In this document: positions 1-7,081 of the stretch, piece after piece
Layout of the letters: every line of letters starts with the position of its first letter
How positions within the stretch are numbered: the first letter of the stretch is position 1
Assembly: GCA_027064085.1 (NCBI GenBank)
Contig: JAMOQH010000142.1
Location: forward strand, 1 to 7,734
DNA length: 7,734 bases
Reading direction: 5' to 3'
Source: a bacterium
GTDB lineage: Bacteria > UBP6 > JAFGXH01
Translations under genes and position numbers: made by a program
Notes under the pieces: generated by a model
The model's input: only the letters and a program-made list of their open reading frames with translations
What the model was told of the DNA's origin: nothing
Database searches by the model: none

Positions 1-99
1 AAAGATTCTTTGTTAAATGTATAGTATTCTGAAATATAGTAGTTGGTTAAAATTTTACTTGTTCAAAATACAAATAATAAAAACATGATTTAACACTCT

Positions 100-109
100 A
101 GGAGGGTGA
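100..109 (+). promoter_or_regulatory. Strong Shine-Dalgarno for the C10 protease gene
   Basis: AGGAGG at 100-105 is followed by GTGA and then the ATG at 110. This is a full-consensus ribosome binding site with a short 4-nt spacer, and it fixes the start of the first gene. The GTG at 106 is in another frame. The rest of 1-99 is very AT-rich, and I see no gene or convincing promoter in it. Confidence 0.8.
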
Positions 110-3100
110 ATGAAAAACAAAAATTATTTATTATTAGCCATATTACTGACTTTTATAAATTTATACTGTGCAAATATCCCATTTAATCAAGTCAAGAACG
201 TTGCATTGAATAGTTTTAGAGAAATTAATAATTCAATTGAAACTGTTAAAGTTGAGGATTATTTTGTTAAAACCGGCATATCTAATGATGTATTATACAT
301 ATTTAATCTTAAGCCACAAGGTTATATAATTGTTGCTGCCGATAATGTGTCCTATCCTATTATTGGATATTCTTCAACAACACATTACACTGAAGAAAAT
401 GAACCTTCTGCTCGTCAGATGTTGCTCAATAATTTTATTGAAGAAATTGATAAAGCAATACTTGAAGGGATTGACCCAAATCCTGAAATTATTACACTAT
501 GGGAAAGACTTAGCGTTGATTATCAAATATTTAGCCCACTACAACAAAGAGATGTTCTTGATCCATTACTTACTACAACATGGGATCAAAATACCCCTTA
601 TAACACTGAATGTCCAACGTTTGACGGTGAGTCTTGTCTTGTTGGATGTGGAGCTATAGCAATGGGTCAAATAATGAAATATTTCAATTTTCCAAATATT
701 GGTACTGGTTACAATGAATATGAATGGAATAATCAAACTTTATATGCAAACTTTGAAACCGTTTACAATTGGGACAACATGCCAAATTCTCTTATAGAAC
801 CACCTGCATCTTCTTTAGAAATTGATGATACATCTTTATTACTCTATCATTGTGGTATAGCATTAGAGATGAACTATGGCTTAACAGGCTCGGGTAATTC
901 TACCTTCTCAGTACTTCCTGCTTTCCAAAATTACTTTCATTATGATGAAGCAGCTACACTAGAATGGAAAGATGATTATGGTGTTTGGACTTGGGTTGAA
1001 ATGCTAGAAGATGAACTAAATAATGGTTTACCTGTTTTTTATCGTGGTAGTATGGGCAATTCAGGACATGCCTTTGTAGTAGATGGATACTCATCCTATA
1101 GTTCATTGTTTCATATTAACTGGGGATGGGGTGGGGAACAAGATGATTTTTATCATCTTAGTGATTTAACTCCCGGAAATTTTAATTTTAATACTCATCA
1201 TGCGGCAGTCCTAGGCTTAAAGCCCACAAACTATGCATATAATGTTACTCAAAGTACAAGTCATTCTACAATCAATGATGCCATTGATGCAGCCTTTGAT
1301 TATGATACTATTATTGTTTCTCCAGGAACTTATTATGAAAATGTTGAATTTGAGGGTAAAGAATTAATCCTTGGGAGTAAGTATCTTACTACTGGAGATG
1401 AGCTTTACAAGGAAAATACAATAATTGATGGATATAATAATGGAACTGTTGTTTCATTTGGTGATTCAAACTATGATGATGCTATGCTAATAGGTTTTAC
1501 TCTCCAAAATGGATTTGCAGATAGTCGACAGTTTACAGGAAGAGATGGTCAATTTGGGGGTGGTATATATTGTGGAGGTCCATATTCAACAGCGAATATT
1601 AGTAATAATATAATAAAAAATTGTAACGCAGAGTATGGAGGTGGAGTTTGTATTGGAGGTTTAAATATATTAGAGAACAATAGCATATCTAATAATTCTT
1701 CTTCTGCTGGTGGTGGTATATATTGTTCTGGTAGTGATATAATTAAGTACAATTTGATTGTGAATAATTATTCTAGCTTTAGCGGAGGAGGAATAGAGTG
1801 TTTTAATTGTTCTCCTCAAATTAATCATAATACAATTGTTGAAAATAATGCAACTCATTATGGTGGAGGAATTTTATGTGTATTTTCTAGCAATCCAATA
1901 GTAAAAAACACAATTCTTTGGGATAATTTTGCAAACTGTAATTCCCAAATAGCACTACTAAATGATGCTTCAATTGAGGTAGAATACTCAAATATTCAAG
2001 GAGGTTATAGTGGTATTCATAATATAAATACTGACCCACAATTTACCTCTGACTATTATCTTGCTCAGTTAAGTCCTTGTCTAGATGTTGGTAATCCATA
2101 TGCTCCCTTAGATCCTGATGGTACCTTTGCAGATATGGGGTTTTCTTATTATCACCATGACGGATACAGTCATTTATTTGATGATGGCATACATTGGGTT
2201 TCTTTTCCAGTTCTTAATGAACAATTCTTTGATAACGACCCCAATATTGGTTTAAACTGTTATTATGAACAAGCATATACAGAAAATTCTTCAGCAGGTA
2301 TTTTCGAAGACTATTCTACTGGTAATTTATCAATCGATGGATTTACGCGTATAGATGGCAAAAGGATTAATCAAGATTTAATGAACATACAATATATAGA
2401 TGATGACTTCGAAAATCATAATTTTGACAATATGTTATTCCGACATGAAGGTTATCAAATAACTATATTTGATAGTAATCAGGAAACTCCTTTTACAACT
2501 TATGGTAGTCTATATGATAATGCACCATTACCGTCACAGCTAGATATGGATACTGGTGAATATCATTGGTTAGGATACTGGCTCTTAGAATCGAAAAATA
2601 TTGTAGAAGCTTTTGGTGATTTTTGGGAAGATGTAGAAAAGATAAAATCTCAGGATTGGTATTATGATAGACAAAGCATTATTCGAGGTCGTGGTGGAGC
2701 TATAAAACCATCTCAAGAAACTGAAGGTAAAGTAATGGAATATGGAAAAACTTACATGATTTGGTTTAAAGGTGATCCCTTTGTTACACCTCCTATTACA
2801 GGTTTTAAATGGGATGATAATTCTCAATCTTCTGTTCCATTGATGAGAAGCATACCAGAAAATTTTGAGTTTACAGAGAAGACAAATTATGAAGCAATTG
2901 ATCTGCTTAATATTCCCGCTGGTGTAGAAGAGATTGGTGTATTTGAGAATGGAATATGCCTTGGTGCGGTAGTTGTTCAAGATAGTTCAGAGCAGGTCTT
3001 GGTTTATAGTGATGCTGTAAACAGAGACGCAGGTAATTTTACTTTTGAATTATTTACTGGAGCTAGATTTACAGAAAAGATCAAAAAGTATAAAGTGCTA

Positions 3101-3487
3101 AATTTTCGGTCTGGTGAATTTGAAGCTATGCCACTCAAAGCAGGTAGAAATGAATATTCTGTAATAAGATTTAATTCAGATTATGATGATAATTCTGAAG
3201 AAACTCTTCTAAAAACTGAAGTATTCAATAACTATCCCAACCCATTTAATCCAACTACAACAATATCTTTTAACCTTGCTACAGAACAGAAGATAGAACT
3301 TGATATTTACAATAGTAAAGGTCAAAAAGTAAAAAAAGTCTATTTTGGAATAGTTGAAAAAGGTAAACATTCAATAGTTTGGAACGGCACCGATTCCAAT
3401 AATAAAACTGTTTCCTCAGGTGTTTATTTTTATAAGCTTAAAACACAACAAGAAACATTTAATCGTAAAATGCTTTTGATGAAGTAG
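110..3487 (+). CDS. Secreted C10-family (streptopain-like) cysteine protease with beta-helix and C-terminal sorting domain
   Basis: Predicted extracellular or surface cysteine protease of 1125 aa. Residues 1-21 form a signal peptide (KNK, then a hydrophobic stretch, ending YCA); the Cys is not in a lipobox. Residues about 50-115 (YIFNLKPQGYIIVAADN..PIIGYS) match the streptopain-type propeptide. Residues about 150-374 are the C10 catalytic domain: Cys180 in CLVGCGAIAMGQIMKYF, His320 in SGHAFVVDGY, and the HINWGWGG motif at 335-342 with Asn337/Trp338. The catalytic set is therefore intact. Residues about 375-685 form a right-handed beta-helix with five GGG(I/V) rungs. Residues about 690-1035 are an unassigned module opening with GIHWVSFP. 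Residues 1041-1125 (NYPNPFNPTTTISFNL to the final RKMLLMK) are a T9SS/FlgD-Ig-like sorting tail. The gene ends in tandem stops TAG-TGA. The family call is firm; the natural substrate is unknown. Confidence 0.9.
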   Translation: MKNKNYLLLAILLTFINLYCANIPFNQVKNVALNSFREINNSIETVKVEDYFVKTGISNDVLYIFNLKPQGYIIVAADNVSYPIIGYSSTTHYTEENEPSARQMLLNNFIEEIDKAILEGIDPNPEIITLWERLSVDYQIFSPLQQRDVLDPLLTTTWDQNTPYNTECPTFDGESCLVGCGAIAMGQIMKYFNFPNIGTGYNEYEWNNQTLYANFETVYNWDNMPNSLIEPPASSLEIDDTSLLLYHCGIALEMNYGLTGSGNSTFSVLPAFQNYFHYDEAATLEWKDDYGVWTWVEMLEDELNNGLPVFYRGSMGNSGHAFVVDGYSSYSSLFHINWGWGGEQDDFYHLSDLTPGNFNFNTHHAAVLGLKPTNYAYNVTQSTSHSTINDAIDAAFDYDTIIVSPGTYYENVEFEGKELILGSKYLTTGDELYKENTIIDGYNNGTVVSFGDSNYDDAMLIGFTLQNGFADSRQFTGRDGQFGGGIYCGGPYSTANISNNIIKNCNAEYGGGVCIGGLNILENNSISNNSSSAGGGIYCSGSDIIKYNLIVNNYSSFSGGGIECFNCSPQINHNTIVENNATHYGGGILCVFSSNPIVKNTILWDNFANCNSQIALLNDASIEVEYSNIQGGYSGIHNINTDPQFTSDYYLAQLSPCLDVGNPYAPLDPDGTFADMGFSYYHHDGYSHLFDDGIHWVSFPVLNEQFFDNDPNIGLNCYYEQAYTENSSAGIFEDYSTGNLSIDGFTRIDGKRINQDLMNIQYIDDDFENHNFDNMLFRHEGYQITIFDSNQETPFTTYGSLYDNAPLPSQLDMDTGEYHWLGYWLLESKNIVEAFGDFWEDVEKIKSQDWYYDRQSIIRGRGGAIKPSQETEGKVMEYGKTYMIWFKGDPFVTPPITGFKWDDNSQSSVPLMRSIPENFEFTEKTNYEAIDLLNIPAGVEEIGVFENGICLGAVVVQDSSEQVLVYSDAVNRDAGNFTFELFTGARFTEKIKKYKVLNFRSGEFEAMPLKAGRNEYSVIRFNSDYDDNSEETLLKTEVFNNYPNPFNPTTTISFNLATEQKIELDIYNSKGQKVKKVYFGIVEKGKHSIVWNGTDSNNKTVSSGVYFYKLKTQQETFNRKMLLMK

Positions 3488-3508
3488 TGATCCGGCTTAG
3501 CCGGATCA
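3488..3508 (+). terminator. Hairpin directly after gene 1, possible terminator or REP-like repeat
   Basis: TGATCCGGC (3488-3496) and GCCGGATCA (3500-3508) form a perfect 9-bp GC-rich stem with a TTA loop. It begins at the base after the TAG stop, and its first three bases form a second stop codon. Position and strength suit a transcript 3' end. However, GCGCAAACAAG follows rather than a T-run, so intrinsic termination is uncertain. An mRNA-stabilising hairpin or a dispersed palindromic repeat is equally possible. Confidence 0.45.
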
Positions 3509-3511
3509 GCG

Positions 3512-3550
3512 CAAACAAGTTAATATGGCTAATGTCATATTAACGGTTTG
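3512..3550. repeat. Interrupted inverted repeat in the gene 1-gene 2 spacer
   Basis: GTTAATATG (3519-3527) and CATATTAAC (3536-3544) are perfect 9-bp arms around an 8-nt loop. The pairing resumes outward with CAAAC (3512-3516) and GTTTG (3546-3550), across a 2-nt/1-nt internal loop. No T-run follows. It could be an operator-like dyad or part of a longer hairpin-rich leader; its function is not shown by the sequence. Confidence 0.5.
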
Positions 3551-3576
3551 TCAATACAATGAATCATAAGAATTAT
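3548..3576 (+). promoter_or_regulatory. Candidate promoter for the double beta-helix gene
   Basis: TTGTCA (3548-3553, 5 of 6 to the sigma-70 -35 box) lies 17 nt before AATTAT (3571-3576, 4 of 6 to the -10 box). Transcription would begin a few bases before the 28-bp palindrome and place it at the very 5' end of the mRNA. The -35 box overlaps the right outer arm of the preceding inverted repeat. In AT-rich DNA this is weak evidence, and FCB bacteria can use different promoter motifs. Confidence 0.25.
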
Positions 3577-3589
3577 CGGAAAAAATATT

Positions 3590-3617
3590 GTAGGCGAGAA
3601 TGCGCATTCTCGCCTAC
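3590..3617. repeat. Perfect 28-bp palindrome before the gene 2 SD
   Basis: GTAGGCGAGAATGC (3590-3603) is followed with no gap by its exact complement GCATTCTCGCCTAC (3604-3617). In RNA it would make a stem of about 12 bp closed by a GCGC loop. It ends four bases before the AAGGA SD at 3622-3626. It resembles intergenic REP-like palindromes with GTAGG...CCTAC ends, but copy number cannot be judged from one window. A translational or 5'-end-stabilising role is inference. Confidence 0.7.
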
Positions 3618-3632
3618 TGAAAAGGAAAATCT

Positions 3633-5933
3633 ATGAAAATTAAACTTTTGCTCTTTGGTTCGTTAAGTTTGTTTTGTTCGTTGCTAATTGGTAATACTTA
3701 CGAAATCAAACAAGATGGTTCGGGAGATTATTTAACCATACAAGATGGTATAATAGCTTCTGCTCATAATGACACAATCTTAGTCTATCCAGGAATATAT
3801 TATGAAAATATAAATTATCTGGAAAAATCTATAACGGTAGCATCACTATATGCAATAACTCAAGCGGATTCTATCATAAATCAAACAATTATTGATGGTA
3901 ATAATAATGGTAAATGTGTTATTATTGATGAATGTGTTAATGCTAATTTGATTGGCTTTACAATTCAAAATGGTAAATGTATTCTAACGACTACTCCTTC
4001 CTCTTATGGTGCTGGAGTTTTTATGGATTCATCCGTAAATATTTCTTTGTCTAATAATATCATAACTAATAATAGTGCACGCGCAGGAGGTGGTATATGC
4101 TTAAGATTATCTATGGTAGATTTATCGAGTAATATAATAAACGATAATTATGCTTCTTCTGGAGGTGGTGTATTTATTTCTGGTAATGATTATTCAGATG
4201 TTAATTTTGATGCAGAAAATCTAAATAGTGTTTATTCAAACTATGCAAATACTGGAACTGATATTTATATTCATCATTATACTGTGCAGAACGACTATCA
4301 TACTTATGATATTGTCTTAGATACATTTACAATTCAAAATCCTGTGAATTATTTTATTGCTTATGAATATGATTACAACTTTACCTGTGAAAATTACATT
4401 TTCGAGGAAATTGATGCAGATCTTTATGTTTCAACGGATGGAGATAATGAAAATAGTGGGTTAAATCAAGATGAACCATTACAAACTATTGCTTATGCCC
4501 AAGCATTAATAAAAAGCAATTCTATATCACCAAATACCATTCATTTAGCGCAAGGAACATATTCAGTTTCAAACAATAATCAGTTATTCCCTTTGGGAGT
4601 AAAAGATGATATAAAAATATTGGGAGATAATCAAGAAAATACTATTCTCGATGGTGAACATGAATTTAGTTTATTTTATTATTACCTACATAAAGACAAT
4701 TTCCTACCTAGTATCTTTTTAGAAAACATTAAACTAAAGAATAGTACGAATATAGATGATAGTTTTGGAGCAATTTTTTTTAAGAAAGCAGATTTATTTT
4801 TAAAAAATATCATCATTGATAGTTCATACGGAACTACTTGTAGCGGTATTATTTGTAAAGATGGTGTTTATAACTTTGAAAATGTCTTGATAAGAGATTC
4901 AAGAGGTGGTCAGCCATTTAGATTTATGTGTGTACACTCTGATAATCCTGATGCTTTTATGAATATCTCACTCAAAAATTTTACTATCGAAAACAGCCTA
5001 CCTCTAAATGGAGAGTTTACCGGTAGTGGAGGTGCTTTTGCAATAGGTGGTCACTCTGAACTTGATAATAATTTTTATACAAAAATGGTTAATTGTAAGG
5101 TAAATAATAATCTTAATGATTTTTATTACAATGGAGTTGGTGGAACATCTGGGCTAAATGTAAATGATCATATGAAATTAGATGCTGTAAATTGCACTTT
5201 TGCTGATAATAATTTAGGTTATTATACTGGTGCAACAATTACCGTAACAAATTCAGAACTTAATCTTTATAATTCTATTCTATATGGTAATGATGGTTAT
5301 TCAATTAATCTTTGGAGTAATTCGGAAGTTAATGTTTACAATTCACTTATTGAGGGTGGTGTATATAATATGCATCAATATGAAACTCCTTCTGAAATAA
5401 ATTGGCTGGAGGGAAATTTAGGTGAGTTTGCAGACCCATATTTTATAGGTGAAAATACCGATTATCCATTCTATTCATTGCAAGCCACTTCACCATGCAT
5501 CAATGCTGGAACGTTGGATTTACCGGAAGGAATCGAGATACCAGAATTTGATTTAGCAGGTAACCCACGTATTTATGGAGAAACCATCGATATGGGTTGT
5601 TATGAGTTTCAAGGAGAATTTCAATCAAATGAACCGGAAGATTTGATTATACTGAAAGAAACGACAATTACAAACTATCCTAATCCATTCAATCCAGCAA
5701 CAACAATAAAACTAAATTTAGCTGAAACAGGAAATATTGATTTATCAATTTATAATATCAAAGGTCAGAAAGTAAAAACACTTTTAGATGCTTATTCTTG
5801 TGAGGGAAATTTTGAAATAATTTGGGATGGAAAAAATAATAATAAAAAGCAAGTTGCAAGCGGAAGTTATTTTATCAAACTTAAAGTTGATGGAATTGAA
5901 AAAGCTATAAAGAAGTGTACATTATTAAAATAG
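3633..5933 (+). CDS. Secreted tandem right-handed beta-helix protein with C-terminal sorting domain
   Basis: Surface or extracellular protein of 766 aa. The ATG is 6 nt after AAGGA (3622-3626). Residues 1 to about 21 are a signal peptide (MKIKLLLFGSLSLFCSLLIG). A first beta-helix (about 23-210) opens with DGSGDYLTIQDGI...DTILVYPGIYYENI and has GGG rungs at 152-154 and 177-179. Its first 90 residues are clearly related to residues 374-468 of the upstream protease. A non-helical linker (about 211-261) follows. A second beta-helix (264 to about 615) opens with LYVSTDGDNENSGLNQDEPLQTI, the DUF1565/pectate-lyase-like entry motif, and closes with SPCINAG (620-626) and DLAGNPR...DMGCYEF (640-659), the choice-of-anchor-Q style ending. 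The sorting tail starts at NYPNPFNPATTIKLNL (681) and ends IKKCTLLK. No polysaccharide-lyase catalytic residues can be assigned, so a binding or adhesive role is as likely as an enzymatic one. Confidence 0.85.
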   Translation: MKIKLLLFGSLSLFCSLLIGNTYEIKQDGSGDYLTIQDGIIASAHNDTILVYPGIYYENINYLEKSITVASLYAITQADSIINQTIIDGNNNGKCVIIDECVNANLIGFTIQNGKCILTTTPSSYGAGVFMDSSVNISLSNNIITNNSARAGGGICLRLSMVDLSSNIINDNYASSGGGVFISGNDYSDVNFDAENLNSVYSNYANTGTDIYIHHYTVQNDYHTYDIVLDTFTIQNPVNYFIAYEYDYNFTCENYIFEEIDADLYVSTDGDNENSGLNQDEPLQTIAYAQALIKSNSISPNTIHLAQGTYSVSNNNQLFPLGVKDDIKILGDNQENTILDGEHEFSLFYYYLHKDNFLPSIFLENIKLKNSTNIDDSFGAIFFKKADLFLKNIIIDSSYGTTCSGIICKDGVYNFENVLIRDSRGGQPFRFMCVHSDNPDAFMNISLKNFTIENSLPLNGEFTGSGGAFAIGGHSELDNNFYTKMVNCKVNNNLNDFYYNGVGGTSGLNVNDHMKLDAVNCTFADNNLGYYTGATITVTNSELNLYNSILYGNDGYSINLWSNSEVNVYNSLIEGGVYNMHQYETPSEINWLEGNLGEFADPYFIGENTDYPFYSLQATSPCINAGTLDLPEGIEIPEFDLAGNPRIYGETIDMGCYEFQGEFQSNEPEDLIILKETTITNYPNPFNPATTIKLNLAETGNIDLSIYNIKGQKVKTLLDAYSCEGNFEIIWDGKNNNKKQVASGSYFIKLKVDGIEKAIKKCTLLK

Positions 5934-5972
5934 GTAGAGCAGTTTAAAAGTTGCTTGTTGTAGATGGAAATA

Positions 5973-6013
5973 AAAACTGGTACAGTTTTGGCAACGAAAA
6001 CTGTACCAGATTT
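5973..6013. terminator. Hairpin downstream of the double beta-helix gene, candidate (bidirectional) terminator
   Basis: CTGGTACAGTTTT (5977-5989) and AAAACTGTACCAG (5997-6009) are perfect 13-bp arms around a 7-nt loop. Beyond one A/A mismatch three more A-T pairs extend the stem. It lies 40 nt after the TAG. On the plus strand it is followed by ATTTAATT, a weak T-tract. On the minus strand it is followed by TTTTTATT, so it would end leftward transcripts better. No leftward gene is evident here. Confidence 0.5.
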
Positions 6014-6024
6014 AATTGCCATTG

Positions 6025-6099
6025 ACACTTGTAACAAAGCTATCCGTGTTAGGGCACGATGACGTGGCATGCCGGCTTTAGCTGCCTATAAAGTGTTTT
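6025..6099 (+). other. Structured, GC-richer non-coding block before gene 3
   Basis: Nested arms are visible: ACACTT (6025-6030) with AAGTGT (6091-6096), AAAGC (6036-6040) with GCTTT (6075-6079), and CGTG (6045-6048) with CACG (6055-6058). The outer 3' arm runs into TTTTA. The block is about half GC whereas the flanking genes are far more AT-rich, and it holds no open reading frame I believe. It could be a leader RNA, a small RNA or an inserted repeat. It matches no riboswitch or RNA family that I recognise. Confidence 0.25.
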
Positions 6100-6120
6100 A
6101 TAAATAGAAAAGAGGTAAAT

Positions 6121-7071
6121 ATGAGATTCAAAAAAATATTCATTATACTGACATTTTTAAGTTATACTTTGTTAAATTTAATTGCACAAGAAATAATAAT
6201 TGATACGGTATACAGTAATCCTGACCTTGATAGTGTAATAAGTTATGAAAACAGCACACCAGAATATTGGGGCATTGAAACAAATTCTCCTATTTTAAGT
6301 TTAGGTGATTTTTATGATCTATTTACTTTTTCACACGGATATAGTAGATCTTTTTTATCTTTTACTATACCATCAGCTCCAGAAAATTACTGTTTACATT
6401 CAGCTCAATTATTTGTTTTCCAAGCTAATTGTACTAGTAATAATGAATGGTTTACATTTCCTGTTTTTGATTTTCCTGATTCAACAGTTGTTCCAGATTG
6501 TATTCTTGAACATATAGTTTACGGTAATAATTTAACAGCTTATGCATTTCATACACCTAGAATTGGTAATCAACAAATATTGAGTAATTCAGCAGATATT
6601 TCTTGGAGAACTGTAGATGTTACAGAACACATCAATAACGATATATATAATGAAAGATATATTTCACAATACAGAATTCAACTCTCGTTGGATATGGATG
6701 ATGATCCTTGGGAAGATATGATTGTTTATTATCCTTCTGAAAATGAAGAATATAAACCACATATTGTATATACATATTATTCACTTAATTCATCAGAAGA
6801 TCAAGATATTGAAAAAACTTCATTATCAATTTTCCCAAATCCAATTTCAAATTTGGCAACAATTAGTTTTAGTTCAAAAGATGCGAATCAATATAATATA
6901 GAAATATTCAACCTAAAAGGACAAATTGTAAAGAGGATAGATGAGGGGATTAGTGTAAGAGGGATTAATGAACATATCGTAAATATGGGGGATTTAAGTA
7001 ATGGTATTTATTTACTTAAATTCGAAAATGATTCAACAATTATAGCTAAAAAAGTTGTAATTTTAAAATGA
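6121..7071 (+). CDS. Secreted DNRLRE-like beta-sandwich protein with C-terminal sorting domain
   Basis: Predicted exported protein of 316 aa. AGAGG at 6111-6115 gives a 5-nt spacer to the ATG. Residues 1-22 are a signal peptide ending LIA before Gln23. Residues about 25-219 look like one DNRLRE/TGF-beta-propeptide-type beta-sandwich: RSFLSFTIP (76-84), SAQLFVFQ (94-101), WRTVDVTEHINND (162-174) and the closing YKPHIVYTY (211-219). Such modules occur as structural or carbohydrate-binding parts of secreted proteins. Residues about 234-316 are the sorting tail (SIFPNPISNLATISF ... IEIFNLKGQIVKRI ... KKVVILK). This tail has the general PNP form rather than the NPFNP form of the two upstream proteins. 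No enzymatic motif is visible. The TGA stop overlaps the SD of the next, broken reading frame, which suggests co-transcription with it. Confidence 0.75.
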   Translation: MRFKKIFIILTFLSYTLLNLIAQEIIIDTVYSNPDLDSVISYENSTPEYWGIETNSPILSLGDFYDLFTFSHGYSRSFLSFTIPSAPENYCLHSAQLFVFQANCTSNNEWFTFPVFDFPDSTVVPDCILEHIVYGNNLTAYAFHTPRIGNQQILSNSADISWRTVDVTEHINNDIYNERYISQYRIQLSLDMDDDPWEDMIVYYPSENEEYKPHIVYTYYSLNSSEDQDIEKTSLSIFPNPISNLATISFSSKDANQYNIEIFNLKGQIVKRIDEGISVRGINEHIVNMGDLSNGIYLLKFENDSTIIAKKVVILK

Positions 7072-7081
7072 GGAGAAAGAA

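Noticed and set aside
10-40. Possible promoter TTGTTA ... TATAGT upstream of gene 1
   Set aside because: The spacer is 19 nt and the region is so AT-rich that such matches are expected by chance; a second weak combination nearby is no better.
155-172. Lipoprotein signal (LYC at residues 18-20 of gene 1)
   Set aside because: Tyr at the -1 position does not fit a lipobox; ordinary cleavage after YCA is more likely.
330-659. 109-codon plus-strand reading frame inside gene 1
   Set aside because: It overlaps the conserved propeptide and catalytic domain in another frame and its composition reflects AT-rich shadow coding.
2585-2980. 131-codon minus-strand reading frame inside gene 1
   Set aside because: It is antisense to a well-supported gene, has no SD or recognisable domain, and is a shadow.
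3488-3632. CRISPR-like repeat array
   Set aside because: The hairpins have different sequences and no regular direct repeat or spacer pattern.
6022-6027. Perfect TTGACA -35 box before gene 3
   Set aside because: Nothing resembling a -10 box lies 16-18 nt downstream (CCGTGTTA region), so no promoter was called.
6049-6055. GTTAGGG as a second attC right core before gene 3
   Set aside because: No matching RYYYAAC partner of complementary sequence was found at a suitable distance upstream.
5867-6070. 67-codon minus-strand reading frame over the gene 2 end and spacer
   Set aside because: It runs through the 13-bp hairpin and into the end of gene 2, with no domain or SD that I can support.
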